Of a stretch of DNA of 64,000 nucleotides, positions 43,700 to 51,288 are shown one piece after another. Under the pieces are notes generated by a model. The model was given only the letters and a program-made list of their open reading frames with translations. It was not told where the DNA came from and made no database searches. This stretch comes from CAG-791 sp963650385 (GTDB lineage: Bacteria; Bacillota; Clostridia; Lachnospirales; Lachnospiraceae): assembly GCA_963650385.1 (NCBI GenBank), contig CAVJLL010000001.1, forward strand, positions 71,463 through 135,462, written 5' to 3'. Both the position numbers and the translations under genes were made by a program. Numbering within the stretch: position 1 is the first letter of the stretch; every line of letters starts with the position of its first letter.

Positions 43700-44851
43700 T
43701 CACGGCGTCCCCTTCAGATCCTGGATTTTGTTCTTTTTGTAGACCGGATAAATGCCGGCATCAATGGCATCCCGTATTTCCTGCATCAGATGATTGTAGA
43801 AATACAGATTGTGCATGACGCAGAAACGCAGTCCCAGCGACTCCTGTGCCTTCATGAGGTGCCGGATATACGCTCTGGAGTATCCGCCGCGGCAGACCGG
43901 GCACCCGCAGTGCTCGTCGATCGGCCGCATATCCTTTTCGTAGGCTGCATTGCGTATATGGAGCGTTCCGTGGTCCGTGTAAAGATTTCCGTGCCTGCCG
44001 TTGCGCGAGGGGTACACGCAGTCAAAGAAATCAACGCCGCGGTCCACCGCCTCCAGAATATTCTCCGGCGTACCAACGCCCATCAGATAGGTGGGCTTGT
44101 TCTGCGGCAGGTGCGGCACTACCTCGTCCAGAATGCCGTACATCTGCTCATGCGTTTCTCCGACGGCAAGGCCGCCCACGGCATAGCCGTCCAGATCCAT
44201 CTCCGCGATCCGTTTGGCATGGTCGACGCGAATGTCCGGATAAATGGCCCCCTGGTTGATAGCGAACAGGAGCTGGTGCGGATTCACCGCATCCTCCTCC
44301 CGGCGAAGCTCCGCCATCTTGTCCTTGCAGCGGGCCAGCCACCGGGTGGTGCGTGCCACAGAATCCGCCACGTACTCCTTATCCGCCAGCGCCGGTGCAC
44401 ACTCATCAAAGGCCATGGCAATGGTGGAGCCCAGATTTGCCTGAATCCGCATGGATTCCTCCGGCCCCATGAAAATACGCGCCCCGTCCACATGGGAATG
44501 GAAGGTCACGCCCTCCTCCTTGATCTTGCGGATCTGTGCCAGAGAGAACACCTGAAATCCGCCGGAGTCGGTCAGAATCGGCCGGTCCCAGGTGGTGAAT
44601 GTATGCAGTCCTCCCAGCTCCTTAATGGTCGCATCGCCCGTCCGGACATGGAGGTGATACGTGTTGCTGAGCATTACCTGCGTCTGAATGCTGCGAAGGT
44701 CCGACGCCGAGAGCCCGCCCTTGATGGCGCCGGCGGTAGCTACGTTCATGAACACCGGCGTCTCAATCACGCCGTGCACGGTGGTCATGTGCGCGTGCTT
44801 GGCCCTTCCGCATGTATTGATGATGTTATACGTGTAATCCTGCTGCGGCAT
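43700..44851 (-). CDS. tgt: Queuine/preQ1 tRNA-guanine transglycosylase
   Basis: Exchanges G34 for preQ1 in tRNAs with GUN anticodons; 383 residues. Active-site strings: ILTDSGGFQVFSLAQ (general base Asp), GGLAVGE, FDCVYPSRNGRHG (nucleophile Asp). Zinc ligands CGCPVCRGGYSRAYIRHL and a later His. The ATG at 44851 (MPQQDYTYNI) follows AAAGGGGTGCTC and overlaps the aroC end by 26 bases. An in-frame ATG at 44881 would lie deeper in aroC and is less likely. Confidence 0.95.
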   Translation of the reverse strand: MPQQDYTYNIINTCGRAKHAHMTTVHGVIETPVFMNVATAGAIKGGLSASDLRSIQTQVMLSNTYHLHVRTGDATIKELGGLHTFTTWDRPILTDSGGFQVFSLAQIRKIKEEGVTFHSHVDGARIFMGPEESMRIQANLGSTIAMAFDECAPALADKEYVADSVARTTRWLARCKDKMAELRREEDAVNPHQLLFAINQGAIYPDIRVDHAKRIAEMDLDGYAVGGLAVGETHEQMYGILDEVVPHLPQNKPTYLMGVGTPENILEAVDRGVDFFDCVYPSRNGRHGNLYTDHGTLHIRNAAYEKDMRPIDEHCGCPVCRGGYSRAYIRHLMKAQESLGLRFCVMHNLYFYNHLMQEIRDAIDAGIYPVYKKNKIQDLKGTP

Positions 44852-45959
44852 GAGCACCCCTTTCGTAAAATGCACGGACATTCTCCGCCTTTGCAGACAT
44901 ATTGGAGAGCATGGCGTCCAGAATGGTCAGTGCGCACATGGTCTCGCAGACCACAACAGCTCTGGGCACAACGCACGGATCGTGGCGTCCGTGAATGAAC
45001 AGTGCCTTCGGTGTTCCGTCCTGCATGACCGTTTCCTGGGGCTGTGCGATGGAAGGCGTCGGCTTGAAGGCTGCCGTCAGCACAATGTCGGACCCGTCCG
45101 AGATGCCGCCCAAGATGCCGCCCGCATGGTTGGTTCTCTTGCAGATGACGCCGTCCTCATTGGTATAGAACGCATCGTTGTTTTCCGAGCCCCTTGCATA
45201 GGCGGCGAACATCCCGTCTCCGATTCCGACCGATTTGCAGGCATTGATGCCCATCAATGCATCCGCAAGCCTTGCGTCCAGCTTCTGGAGCGTCGGATCG
45301 CCGATGCCGGCAGGAACGCCGCAAATCCGTCCCTTGATGATTCCGCCGATGGAATCCTGCTCCTGTCTGCAGGCATCAATCAATGCCGCAGCCTCGGCAT
45401 CCGCCTGCGCATCCGGCATGCCGGTCAGTGAATTCCAGATGTTATCCCGCTCAAACCGCTCCGGACCAATGACAACGTCTCCGATGGCCGCCGTGTAAAA
45501 ACAAAAATCGATCCCCAGCTCCTTCAGAAACTTCTCAGCAATGGCCCCGGCTGCCACACGCGCCGCCGTCTCTCTTGCCGAGGAGCGTCCACCGCCCCGG
45601 TAATCCCGAAAGCCGTATTTGCAGTCATAGGTATAGTCTGCATGCCCCGGGCGGTAGCAGTCCGCGATTTCACTGTAATCCTTCGAAATCTGGTTGTTGT
45701 TGCGGATCAGAAGCGCAATGGGCGTTCCGGTGGTCTTGCCCTCAAAGGTGCCGGAGAGAATTTCAACGAGATCCTCTTCCTTGCGCGGCGTTGTAAGGCG
45801 GCTTCGTCCGGGCTTTCTGCGGTCCAGATACACCTGGATGTCCTCCTCGGTGAGCTCCATGCCGGCCGGAAATCCGTCCAGCACCGCCCCCACGGCTGCT
45901 CCGTGTGATTCTCCGAAGGTCGTCACCCGGAGAACATTTCCAAAATATGATCCTGCCAT
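44826..45959 (-). CDS. aroC: Chorismate synthase
   Basis: FMN-dependent last step of the shikimate pathway: EPSP to chorismate. 377 residues, a complete long-type enzyme. The N-terminus has VTTFGESHGAAVGAVLDG, then RRKPGRSRLTTPRKEED and GFRDYRGGGRSSARETAARVAAG, all family signatures. The C-terminus includes PRAVVVCETMCALTILDAML. The ATG at 45959 follows AGAAAGGAAATT. It overlaps tgt, so the two are probably co-translated. Other aro genes are absent here. Confidence 0.96.
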   Translation of the reverse strand: MAGSYFGNVLRVTTFGESHGAAVGAVLDGFPAGMELTEEDIQVYLDRRKPGRSRLTTPRKEEDLVEILSGTFEGKTTGTPIALLIRNNNQISKDYSEIADCYRPGHADYTYDCKYGFRDYRGGGRSSARETAARVAAGAIAEKFLKELGIDFCFYTAAIGDVVIGPERFERDNIWNSLTGMPDAQADAEAAALIDACRQEQDSIGGIIKGRICGVPAGIGDPTLQKLDARLADALMGINACKSVGIGDGMFAAYARGSENNDAFYTNEDGVICKRTNHAGGILGGISDGSDIVLTAAFKPTPSIAQPQETVMQDGTPKALFIHGRHDPCVVPRAVVVCETMCALTILDAMLSNMSAKAENVRAFYERGAHAAAGLHV

Positions 45960-45972
45960 AATTTCCTTTCTG

Positions 45973-46074
45973 TATTTGTGTTCAGCACCTGCAGATTCCA
46001 CCATGATCCCGCTGCCTGCGAGAAAATTCGAAATGTGGCGCTAAACAAAAGACGCTTCTGCTTGCAGGCAAATT
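45973..46074. repeat. Family A element, degenerate copy
   Basis: A shortened copy (45973-46049) begins TTTGTGTTCAGCACCTGC and ends GGCGCTAAACAAAA, keeping the paired ends but missing much of the middle. Directly after it, 46055-46075 repeats the loop part CTGCTTGCAGGCAAATTCA. It lies between the lactonase-like gene and aroC. Confidence 0.65.
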
Positions 46075-47147
46075 CACTCCTGTTCCTGCGTCAGCTTGTG
46101 GAAGATGACGCAGTTGGGCTTGTCCACGTGAATCTCCCGTCCCTTCATGACGATCAGTCCCTTCTTGAGATCGCAGGTAAAGAACGTCATGGTGTTGGAT
46201 TCATGGTTCAGCGACACCAGATGCCGGTTGTCCGGAAACAGCGCGCAGTCCTTCGGATAGTCGCCGGAAACCGGAAGGCACAGAATCCTCGAGAGCTCTC
46301 CCGTCTTCTCATTGATCGAGAAGATCGCGGTGGAGTTGTCACCGGCATTCGAGGTGATCAGATAGTGAAAATCCTCGGAGAGATTGAGTGCCGAGGCCGC
46401 TGCATCCGATGCATGGTAATTGTTCAGGGTAGAAACCGTCTGCACCTTTTCAAAATCCGGCTCTCCGTGATGCTCCTCATAATGGAACACATCGATGGTG
46501 CACTTCATTTCATTGACAATGTACAGGAAGCGCCCGTCCTTGGAGAATTTGATGTGCCGCGGTGCGGAATCCAGCTCGCCGTGAATGATGTCCACCTGCT
46601 TAAGCTTGCCGGAAACCGGGTTGAAGGCATAGACGTTGGTGTGATCGAGACCGAGATCCGCCGCGCACAGATATTTGTTGTCCCGCGTCATTTTCACGCA
46701 CTGCACATGCGGGCGGAAGTTGCGCTCTGCAACCGACCCCATGCCCTTGTGATAGATCTCATCCGTGATCGAGCCGATTTCGCCGGTCTGCGGATCCAGC
46801 CGGAGAACCGTTATTTTCCCGTCGTGATAGCCTGCTACGAACAGCCACGAATCCGTGTAATCGGTCGAGAGGTACGAGCCGCGCATGCCGTTGATGGACG
46901 CCTTGTTGATGAATTCAAGGTCGCCGCCCTTGATGATCCGGTACGACTCCACGCCGAAGTCCGTGATGGAATACAGAAACTTCTGATTGTGGGAAATGGT
47001 CACATAGGAGGAATTGGTGATCTCCACCTTGTCCTTCTCATAAAAATATCCCGCTTCCATATCCACATCAAAAATACGGATGCCGAAATTATCCTTTGTT
47101 GCAGTGGTATATGCCGAAACATAGGCAACATATCCGGATGCTGACAT
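46074..47147 (-). CDS. Lactonase-like seven-bladed beta-propeller protein
   Basis: 357-residue protein of the cytoplasmic 6-phosphogluconolactonase/YbhE beta-propeller family. Repeating blades are visible: ITVLRLDPQTGEI, NVYAFNPVSGKLKQVD, FLYIVNEMKCTIDVF, HYLITSNAGDNSTAIFSIN. The usual lactonase motif RPHVQCVKMTRDNKYLCAAD (around 149-168) is present. Whether it hydrolyses 6-phosphogluconolactone is not certain from sequence, and no zwf or gnd lies nearby. The ATG follows AGGGAGGTAAGAAT. Its stop sits at the edge of family A sequence. Confidence 0.82.
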   Translation of the reverse strand: MSASGYVAYVSAYTTATKDNFGIRIFDVDMEAGYFYEKDKVEITNSSYVTISHNQKFLYSITDFGVESYRIIKGGDLEFINKASINGMRGSYLSTDYTDSWLFVAGYHDGKITVLRLDPQTGEIGSITDEIYHKGMGSVAERNFRPHVQCVKMTRDNKYLCAADLGLDHTNVYAFNPVSGKLKQVDIIHGELDSAPRHIKFSKDGRFLYIVNEMKCTIDVFHYEEHHGEPDFEKVQTVSTLNNYHASDAAASALNLSEDFHYLITSNAGDNSTAIFSINEKTGELSRILCLPVSGDYPKDCALFPDNRHLVSLNHESNTMTFFTCDLKKGLIVMKGREIHVDKPNCVIFHKLTQEQE

Positions 47148-47186
47148 ATTCTTACCTCCCTAAGGTCTTTCACGTTCCTGTACCTG

Positions 47187-47241
47187 TTCACAGCTCATTT
47201 GCAAAAGCGCTGCTGCGAGACTTCTCGTTTGCTCATGCGGG
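47187..47241. repeat. Family C2 palindrome, copy 2
   Basis: TTCACAGCTCATTTGCAAAA continuing into GCGCTGCTGCGAG and GTTTGCTCATGCGG, closely matching the left half of the element at 25482-25540. The hairpin CATTTGCAAA...TTTGCTCATG is kept. It fills the gap between the histidine phosphatase stop and the lactonase-like start. Confidence 0.7.
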
Positions 47242-47242
47242 G

Positions 47243-47854
47243 TTACCTGCTGCCGAACCAGTCCTGTGTCTCGTGGATGGTGCGCACGACAAATTCACCG
47301 TTTTCTGCAAGCTCTGCCTCGATGATGCTGCAGTTGCCGATTCCCTGGTTCCAGATCTCGTCCAGCTCCAGGTAATGAAGCAAAACCAGAATAACACGCA
47401 TTGTGCATCCGTGGCACCCCACGAGCACACTTTCTCCCGGCTTTTCCCGCTTCATATCCGCAAGGAAGGAGGACAGCCGGTGCTCCAGCTCCTCAAAGGA
47501 CTCCGCCCCCTCCGGCGGGACATAGGCTGACGGATGATCGAACAGGTGCCCCGCCAGCGGGGAATCCTTGTCAAATGCCGTTCCGTCCAGCGGGCCGAAA
47601 TTCATTTCCATGAGGCGATCATCCAGAATAAATTCAGAGCGGGGAAGCCCGGTGATGATCTCCACCGTCCTTGCGGCCCGGTCGATCGGACTGGAATATA
47701 CCGCATCAAAGGTAATCCCGAGCTCCCGGATCCGCTCCCTGGCCCTTCGTGCCTGCTCCTCTCCGTTTTCATTAAGAGACGTATTCACCTGTCCCTGGAA
47801 CAAATGCCTGGCATTCCAGGACGTTTCACCGTGTCGGATAATATACAGCTTCAT
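47243..47854 (-). CDS. Histidine phosphatase family protein
   Basis: Phosphoglycerate mutase-like phosphatase, 203 residues. The catalytic motif LYIIRHGETSWNARHLFQG is at the N-terminus. The second His motif is in VLVGCHGCTMRVILV (around 146-160), and the acid region VYSSPIDRAARTVEI is present. Such proteins include alpha-ribazole phosphatases and broad phosphatases. With no cobalamin genes nearby, no substrate can be assigned. Its ATG overlaps the larB stop (ATGA). Confidence 0.86.
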   Translation of the reverse strand: MKLYIIRHGETSWNARHLFQGQVNTSLNENGEEQARRARERIRELGITFDAVYSSPIDRAARTVEIITGLPRSEFILDDRLMEMNFGPLDGTAFDKDSPLAGHLFDHPSAYVPPEGAESFEELEHRLSSFLADMKREKPGESVLVGCHGCTMRVILVLLHYLELDEIWNQGIGNCSIIEAELAENGEFVVRTIHETQDWFGSR

Positions 47855-48654
47855 GAATCCCTGCTGCTCCTTTCATTGCCCTTTATCGCAAGGCGGTTGA
47901 TCTGCGAGGCGACATAGCCGGCGCCGTACCCGTTGTCGATATTGACCACTGTAATGCCGTTTGCACAGGAATTGAGCATCGTCAAAAGGGCCGAAATCCC
48001 GTGCAGATTCGCGCCGTATCCAACGGACGTCGGCAGCGCGATCACCGGGTTCTCCACCAGTCCTGCCACAACCCCGGCAAGTGCTCCCTCCATGCCGGCC
48101 GCCGCAATGATGACATTGGCGCGCCGCAGCTGCGGCAGCTGCGTCAAAAGCCGGTGCAGTCCGCTCACACCGACATCGTACAGGCGCTCCACGTGATTTC
48201 CGAGAAATTCCGCAGTTTTCGCGGCCTCCTCGGCGACCGGAACATCTGCGGTCCCTCCGCAGCACACTGCTATGCACCCAAGCGCCTCTTTATCAGGAGC
48301 GCCGGAGTCCTTCTGTGCCGACGCCGTGATGATTCGTGAGACCGGATCGTACACTGCCTCCGGGAGCACCGCTGCAACAAGCGCCGCCTGGTGCGCACTC
48401 GCTCGGGTTCCCATGACTCGTCCGTTTTTCTCATACAGCGTTTTAAAGATCTCCGGGAGAAATGCATCGTCCTTTCCCGGGCAGTAGACGACCTCCGGGT
48501 ACCCGGACCTGGCCTGCCGGTGCAGGTCGAGCCTTGCATACCCGTGTCCCTCTTCGCCCAGAACCTCATATGGCTTTTCCTGAAAAAAACGCTCTGCCTC
48601 CTCGGCAGACATTTCGCCCCTTTGTACCTTCTCCAGGACCTCTCTGGATGTCAT
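47851..48654 (-). CDS. larB: Nickel-pincer cofactor biosynthesis protein LarB
   Basis: Carboxylase/hydrolase acting on nicotinic acid adenine dinucleotide in the first step of nickel-pincer nucleotide synthesis. 267 residues. The N-terminal part (MTSREVLEKVQRGEMSAEEA) is followed by a PurE-like domain: VYCPGK, ITASAQKDSGAPDKEA, CCGGTADVPVAEEAAKTAEF, VGVSGLHRLLTQLPQL-like DVGVSGLHRLL, and VIIAAAGMEGALAGVVAGLV. The ATG at 48654 follows GTGAGGTTGGA. It lies 88 bases from larE, and the gap contains a GC-rich hairpin. larC and larA are not in the window. Confidence 0.92.
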   Translation of the reverse strand: MTSREVLEKVQRGEMSAEEAERFFQEKPYEVLGEEGHGYARLDLHRQARSGYPEVVYCPGKDDAFLPEIFKTLYEKNGRVMGTRASAHQAALVAAVLPEAVYDPVSRIITASAQKDSGAPDKEALGCIAVCCGGTADVPVAEEAAKTAEFLGNHVERLYDVGVSGLHRLLTQLPQLRRANVIIAAAGMEGALAGVVAGLVENPVIALPTSVGYGANLHGISALLTMLNSCANGITVVNIDNGYGAGYVASQINRLAIKGNERSSRDS

Positions 48655-48690
48655 TCCAACCTCACACTTCCGCAGCAAATGCCTGCGGCT

Positions 48691-48720
48691 GCATCTGTGC
48701 ATCTGCCTGCAGGCAGCCGC
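48691..48720. other. Hairpin between larE and larB
   Basis: GCGGCTGC and GCAGCCGC arms enclose a loop containing CTGCCTGCAG, a string also found in the family A loop. It may be a decayed family A piece or a simple intercistronic hairpin. Confidence 0.4.
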
Positions 48721-48742
48721 GAACTGAAATGTTCTCGAATGC

Positions 48743-49594
48743 TTACTGCTGCTCCGCTTCCTTCTGCAGGACGCCTGCTACCACTGCCTTGTCCAGCGTC
48801 TCGTTCATGCTGCCGGTGCGGTACCCCTGCAGATCCATGGTGACATAGGCAAAGCCGTACGAGCGAAAGGCCTCTGCGACGGCCTCCCGTTTCTCCAGAA
48901 GTGCCGGGAATTCCTCCGGCATCACCTCAATCCTGGCCAACCGGTCATGGATGCGGACCCGCAGCTGATGAAAGCCCAGCTCCAGGAGAAACTCCTCGGC
49001 CTGATCCACCATCCGAAGCTTCTCCTCGGAAATCATCTCCCCGTAGACAAAACGGGATGCCAGACAGGCGTAGGACTGCTTGCGCCAGGTAGGAAGCCCC
49101 AGCTCCTTTGAAATCTCCCGGATCTCCGCCTTGCAAAGGCCCGCCTCGCGCAGAGGAGACCGAATTCCCAATTCCCTGATCGCCAGCATGCCGGGGCGAA
49201 AATCGCCGAGGTCATCGGTATTGGAGCCCTCTGCCACATACGCAAGATGGTTCTCGCCGGCAATCTTCAGAATCCCCTCGAACAAAGAGTGCTTGCAAAG
49301 ATAACACCGGTTTACCGGATTTTCCCGGTACCCCGGCACGTCGATTTCTCCGGATTCAAAAACAATCTGACGGATGCCGTGCTCCTTGCAGAACTGCGCT
49401 GCCTCCTTCGCCTCCCGGGAGGGAAAGGTCTCGGAGGCGGCAGTCACCGCAGCAGCCTTTTCGCCCAGGACATCACCGGCCACGCGCAGAAGGAGCGTCG
49501 AATCCACGCCGCCGGAAAATGCAACGGCGACGCTCCCCATCTGCCGCAGAATGTCCCGCAGCGCTTCGTATTTACGACTGGTTGTTTCGTTCAT
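48743..49594 (-). CDS. larE: Sulfur transferase LarE (nickel-pincer cofactor synthesis)
   Basis: PP-loop ATP-dependent enzyme that adds sulfur to the LarB product; 283 residues. The PP-loop is VAVAFSGGVDSTLLLRVAG (22-40). The catalytic cysteine equivalent to the sacrificial Cys176 of the Lactobacillus enzyme is Cys177 in QSYACLASRFVYGE. A CxxC pair, Cys97 and Cys100 (NRCYLCK), is also present, as in LarE proteins thought to bind a 4Fe-4S cluster. The ATG at 49594 follows CAGGGAGAACC. It lies upstream of larB in the same direction. Confidence 0.92.
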   Translation of the reverse strand: MNETTSRKYEALRDILRQMGSVAVAFSGGVDSTLLLRVAGDVLGEKAAAVTAASETFPSREAKEAAQFCKEHGIRQIVFESGEIDVPGYRENPVNRCYLCKHSLFEGILKIAGENHLAYVAEGSNTDDLGDFRPGMLAIRELGIRSPLREAGLCKAEIREISKELGLPTWRKQSYACLASRFVYGEMISEEKLRMVDQAEEFLLELGFHQLRVRIHDRLARIEVMPEEFPALLEKREAVAEAFRSYGFAYVTMDLQGYRTGSMNETLDKAVVAGVLQKEAEQQ

Positions 49595-49641
49595 GGTTCT
49601 CCCTGAAAATGATGTTGGCGTCAAAAGTTTTTTTCCCTATC

Positions 49642-49686
49642 GATACGGGATTGCTGTGTGCTTCGCGTTCTCGCAATCCTCAAAAA
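49642..49686. repeat. Family C1 palindrome, copy 2
   Basis: GATACGGGATTGC, then TGTGTGCTTCGCGTTCTC, then GCAATCCTCAAAAA: the same layout as 25427-25474, with stem changes. It contains the stop codon of the folate cyclo-ligase gene and lies 48 bases upstream of larE. Confidence 0.7.
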
Positions 49687-50288
49687 TACGCCCGCTCGGG
49701 TGTCACAACAAGGTCCACGCAGACGTCCTCCTGCCCCATCGGAACCTCGTCCACAATCTGCTCGTTGAAGGCCATGCCGATCGCCATCTTCTTGCGGAAG
49801 CCGGACAGATACCGGTCGTAGAAGCCCCCGCCAAAGCCCAGGCGGCCAAGCTTTTTGTCAAAGGCCAGCCCCGGCACCAGGATCATGCAGTTTTCCGCGG
49901 AGTCCAGCGAGATGTGTGTGGTATACGGGAACAAGGCACACGGGTCTGCCTCCGGCTCCAGAATTCCCATGGCACCGGGACGGAGCTGCGCAAGATCCTC
50001 GCACTGGAAAAAGTCCATGACGCCGCTCCCGAGGACCTTCGGGACGTACACCTTCTTGCCGTCCCGGATGGCATGACGGATCAGCTCCGTTGTATCGACC
50101 TCGGAGCCGAACGACACATAGCTCAGAATAAAGGCGGCACTCTCGTACAGCGCGGTATTCAGAATAATGTTCGTAATGGTCTTATTCTGCTCGTTCCGCG
50201 ATTCCTCCGGAATTTCATCCCGGAGCTTCTTCATCTTCCGGCGCAGCGCTTCCTTTTCCTGGTCAAATTCCATCTGACTGGTGATCAT
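49680..50288 (-). CDS. 5-formyltetrahydrofolate cyclo-ligase
   Basis: ATP-dependent conversion of 5-formyl-THF to 5,10-methenyl-THF; 202 residues. The N-terminal helix (EKEALRRKMKKLRDEIPEE) is followed by the ATP/substrate region and the family motif VPGLAFDKKLGRLGFGGGFY, continuing DRYL, near 139-162. folD (61.3 kb) makes or uses the same methenyl-THF. The ATG overlaps the proB stop by one base (TAATG), so the two are coupled. The stop lies in a family C repeat. Confidence 0.93.
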   Translation of the reverse strand: MITSQMEFDQEKEALRRKMKKLRDEIPEESRNEQNKTITNIILNTALYESAAFILSYVSFGSEVDTTELIRHAIRDGKKVYVPKVLGSGVMDFFQCEDLAQLRPGAMGILEPEADPCALFPYTTHISLDSAENCMILVPGLAFDKKLGRLGFGGGFYDRYLSGFRKKMAIGMAFNEQIVDEVPMGQEDVCVDLVVTPERAYF

Positions 50289-51202
50289 TAATACGTTTCC
50301 TCCACATACTGAATCAGATCAAAGGCATCGTCCCTGTCCGCACAGAACAGCGTGCCGACATTGACGCCGTTTATCACATCCGCGATGACGCCGACGCCGT
50401 TCTTGGTGTTGGCGATCACCATGTCACACCCGGAGGCCGTTGCCATTCTGGCTGCGTGGAGCTTGGTGTTCATGCCTCCGGTGCCCACGCCGCTTCCCGT
50501 GGATTCCTTTCCCATCCCCATGATTTCATCCGTGAGCTGCGGCACGAACTCAATGAAGGATGCCTTCAGATTGCTGCGCGGATCATCGGTATACAGCCCG
50601 TCCACATCAGACAGAAGGATCAGCAGATCCGCCTGCAGGATGGATGCGACCATGGCAGACAAAGAGTCGTTGTCTCCCAGCTGATACTCCAGCGTTGCCA
50701 CGACGTCGTTCTCGTTGACAATCGGAATAACACCGAGGTGCAGAAGCTCCCGGATGGTTCCCTCCAGATTCTCTCTGCTCGAGGGATTGACGATGGTGGT
50801 TTTCGTCATCAGAACCTGCCCGGTCAGCTGGTTGTACTCCTCAAAGTACTTCTGATAGATCATAATAAGGCGCGCCTGGCCGATCGAGGCACAGGCCTGC
50901 TTGCGGCTCATCTTCCCGCTGTCTCCCGCCAGAATCTGCCGGCTCTCACCCAGTACCTCACGCCCCACGGCCGTTGCGCCGGAGGTTACCAGGATGACGT
51001 CCTTTCCCTGATTCTTCAGGTCCGACAGCTCGCCCGCCAGATGATCAATCCGGTGGTAATCCAAGCGCCCCGTCTCCGGATGGATCAGGGACGAGGAACC
51101 GATTTTCACCACAATCCGCTTCCGATCCTTGAGGCCGGCGCGGTATTCCAGGTTCTTTTTCCTGGCATCATTTTCTACAAAAAGCTGCTGACAAAAATGC
51201 AT
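50288..51202 (-). CDS. proB: Glutamate 5-kinase
   Basis: First step of proline synthesis, phosphorylating glutamate. 304 residues with only the amino-acid kinase domain (no C-terminal PUA), so it is the short form. Motifs: RKRIVVKIGSSSLIHPETG, VILVTSGATAVGREVLG, IPIVNENDVVATLEYQLGDND and LLILLSDVDGLYTDDPR. There is an N-terminal extension of about 25 residues before the kinase core. The likely ATG at 51202 follows GAGGTATGTATC. proA is not next to it. Confidence 0.93.
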   Translation of the reverse strand: MHFCQQLFVENDARKKNLEYRAGLKDRKRIVVKIGSSSLIHPETGRLDYHRIDHLAGELSDLKNQGKDVILVTSGATAVGREVLGESRQILAGDSGKMSRKQACASIGQARLIMIYQKYFEEYNQLTGQVLMTKTTIVNPSSRENLEGTIRELLHLGVIPIVNENDVVATLEYQLGDNDSLSAMVASILQADLLILLSDVDGLYTDDPRSNLKASFIEFVPQLTDEIMGMGKESTGSGVGTGGMNTKLHAARMATASGCDMVIANTKNGVGVIADVINGVNVGTLFCADRDDAFDLIQYVEETY

Positions 51203-51220
51203 GATACATACCTCATGGAC

Positions 51221-51288
51221 GTTACAGTTTTCCAAGCGACAGGTCCTGGCGGAGTTGTCCGGTCTGGAACGGCTTAGCCGGCCGCCGG
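51221..51288. repeat. Family B palindromic repeat, copy 3
   Basis: It starts GTTACAGTTTTCCAAGCGAC and shares AAGCGACRGGTCCTGGCGG plus AGTTGTCCG with the copy at 41925. The right part is GGCTTAGCCGGCC. The stop codon of the FAD-dependent oxidoreductase (TAA at 51274-51276) lies inside it, so the last codons of that gene come from the repeat. Confidence 0.7.

Noticed and set aside
43700..44881. preQ1 riboswitch upstream of tgt
   Set aside because: tgt overlaps aroC, so there is no untranslated leader in which one could lie.
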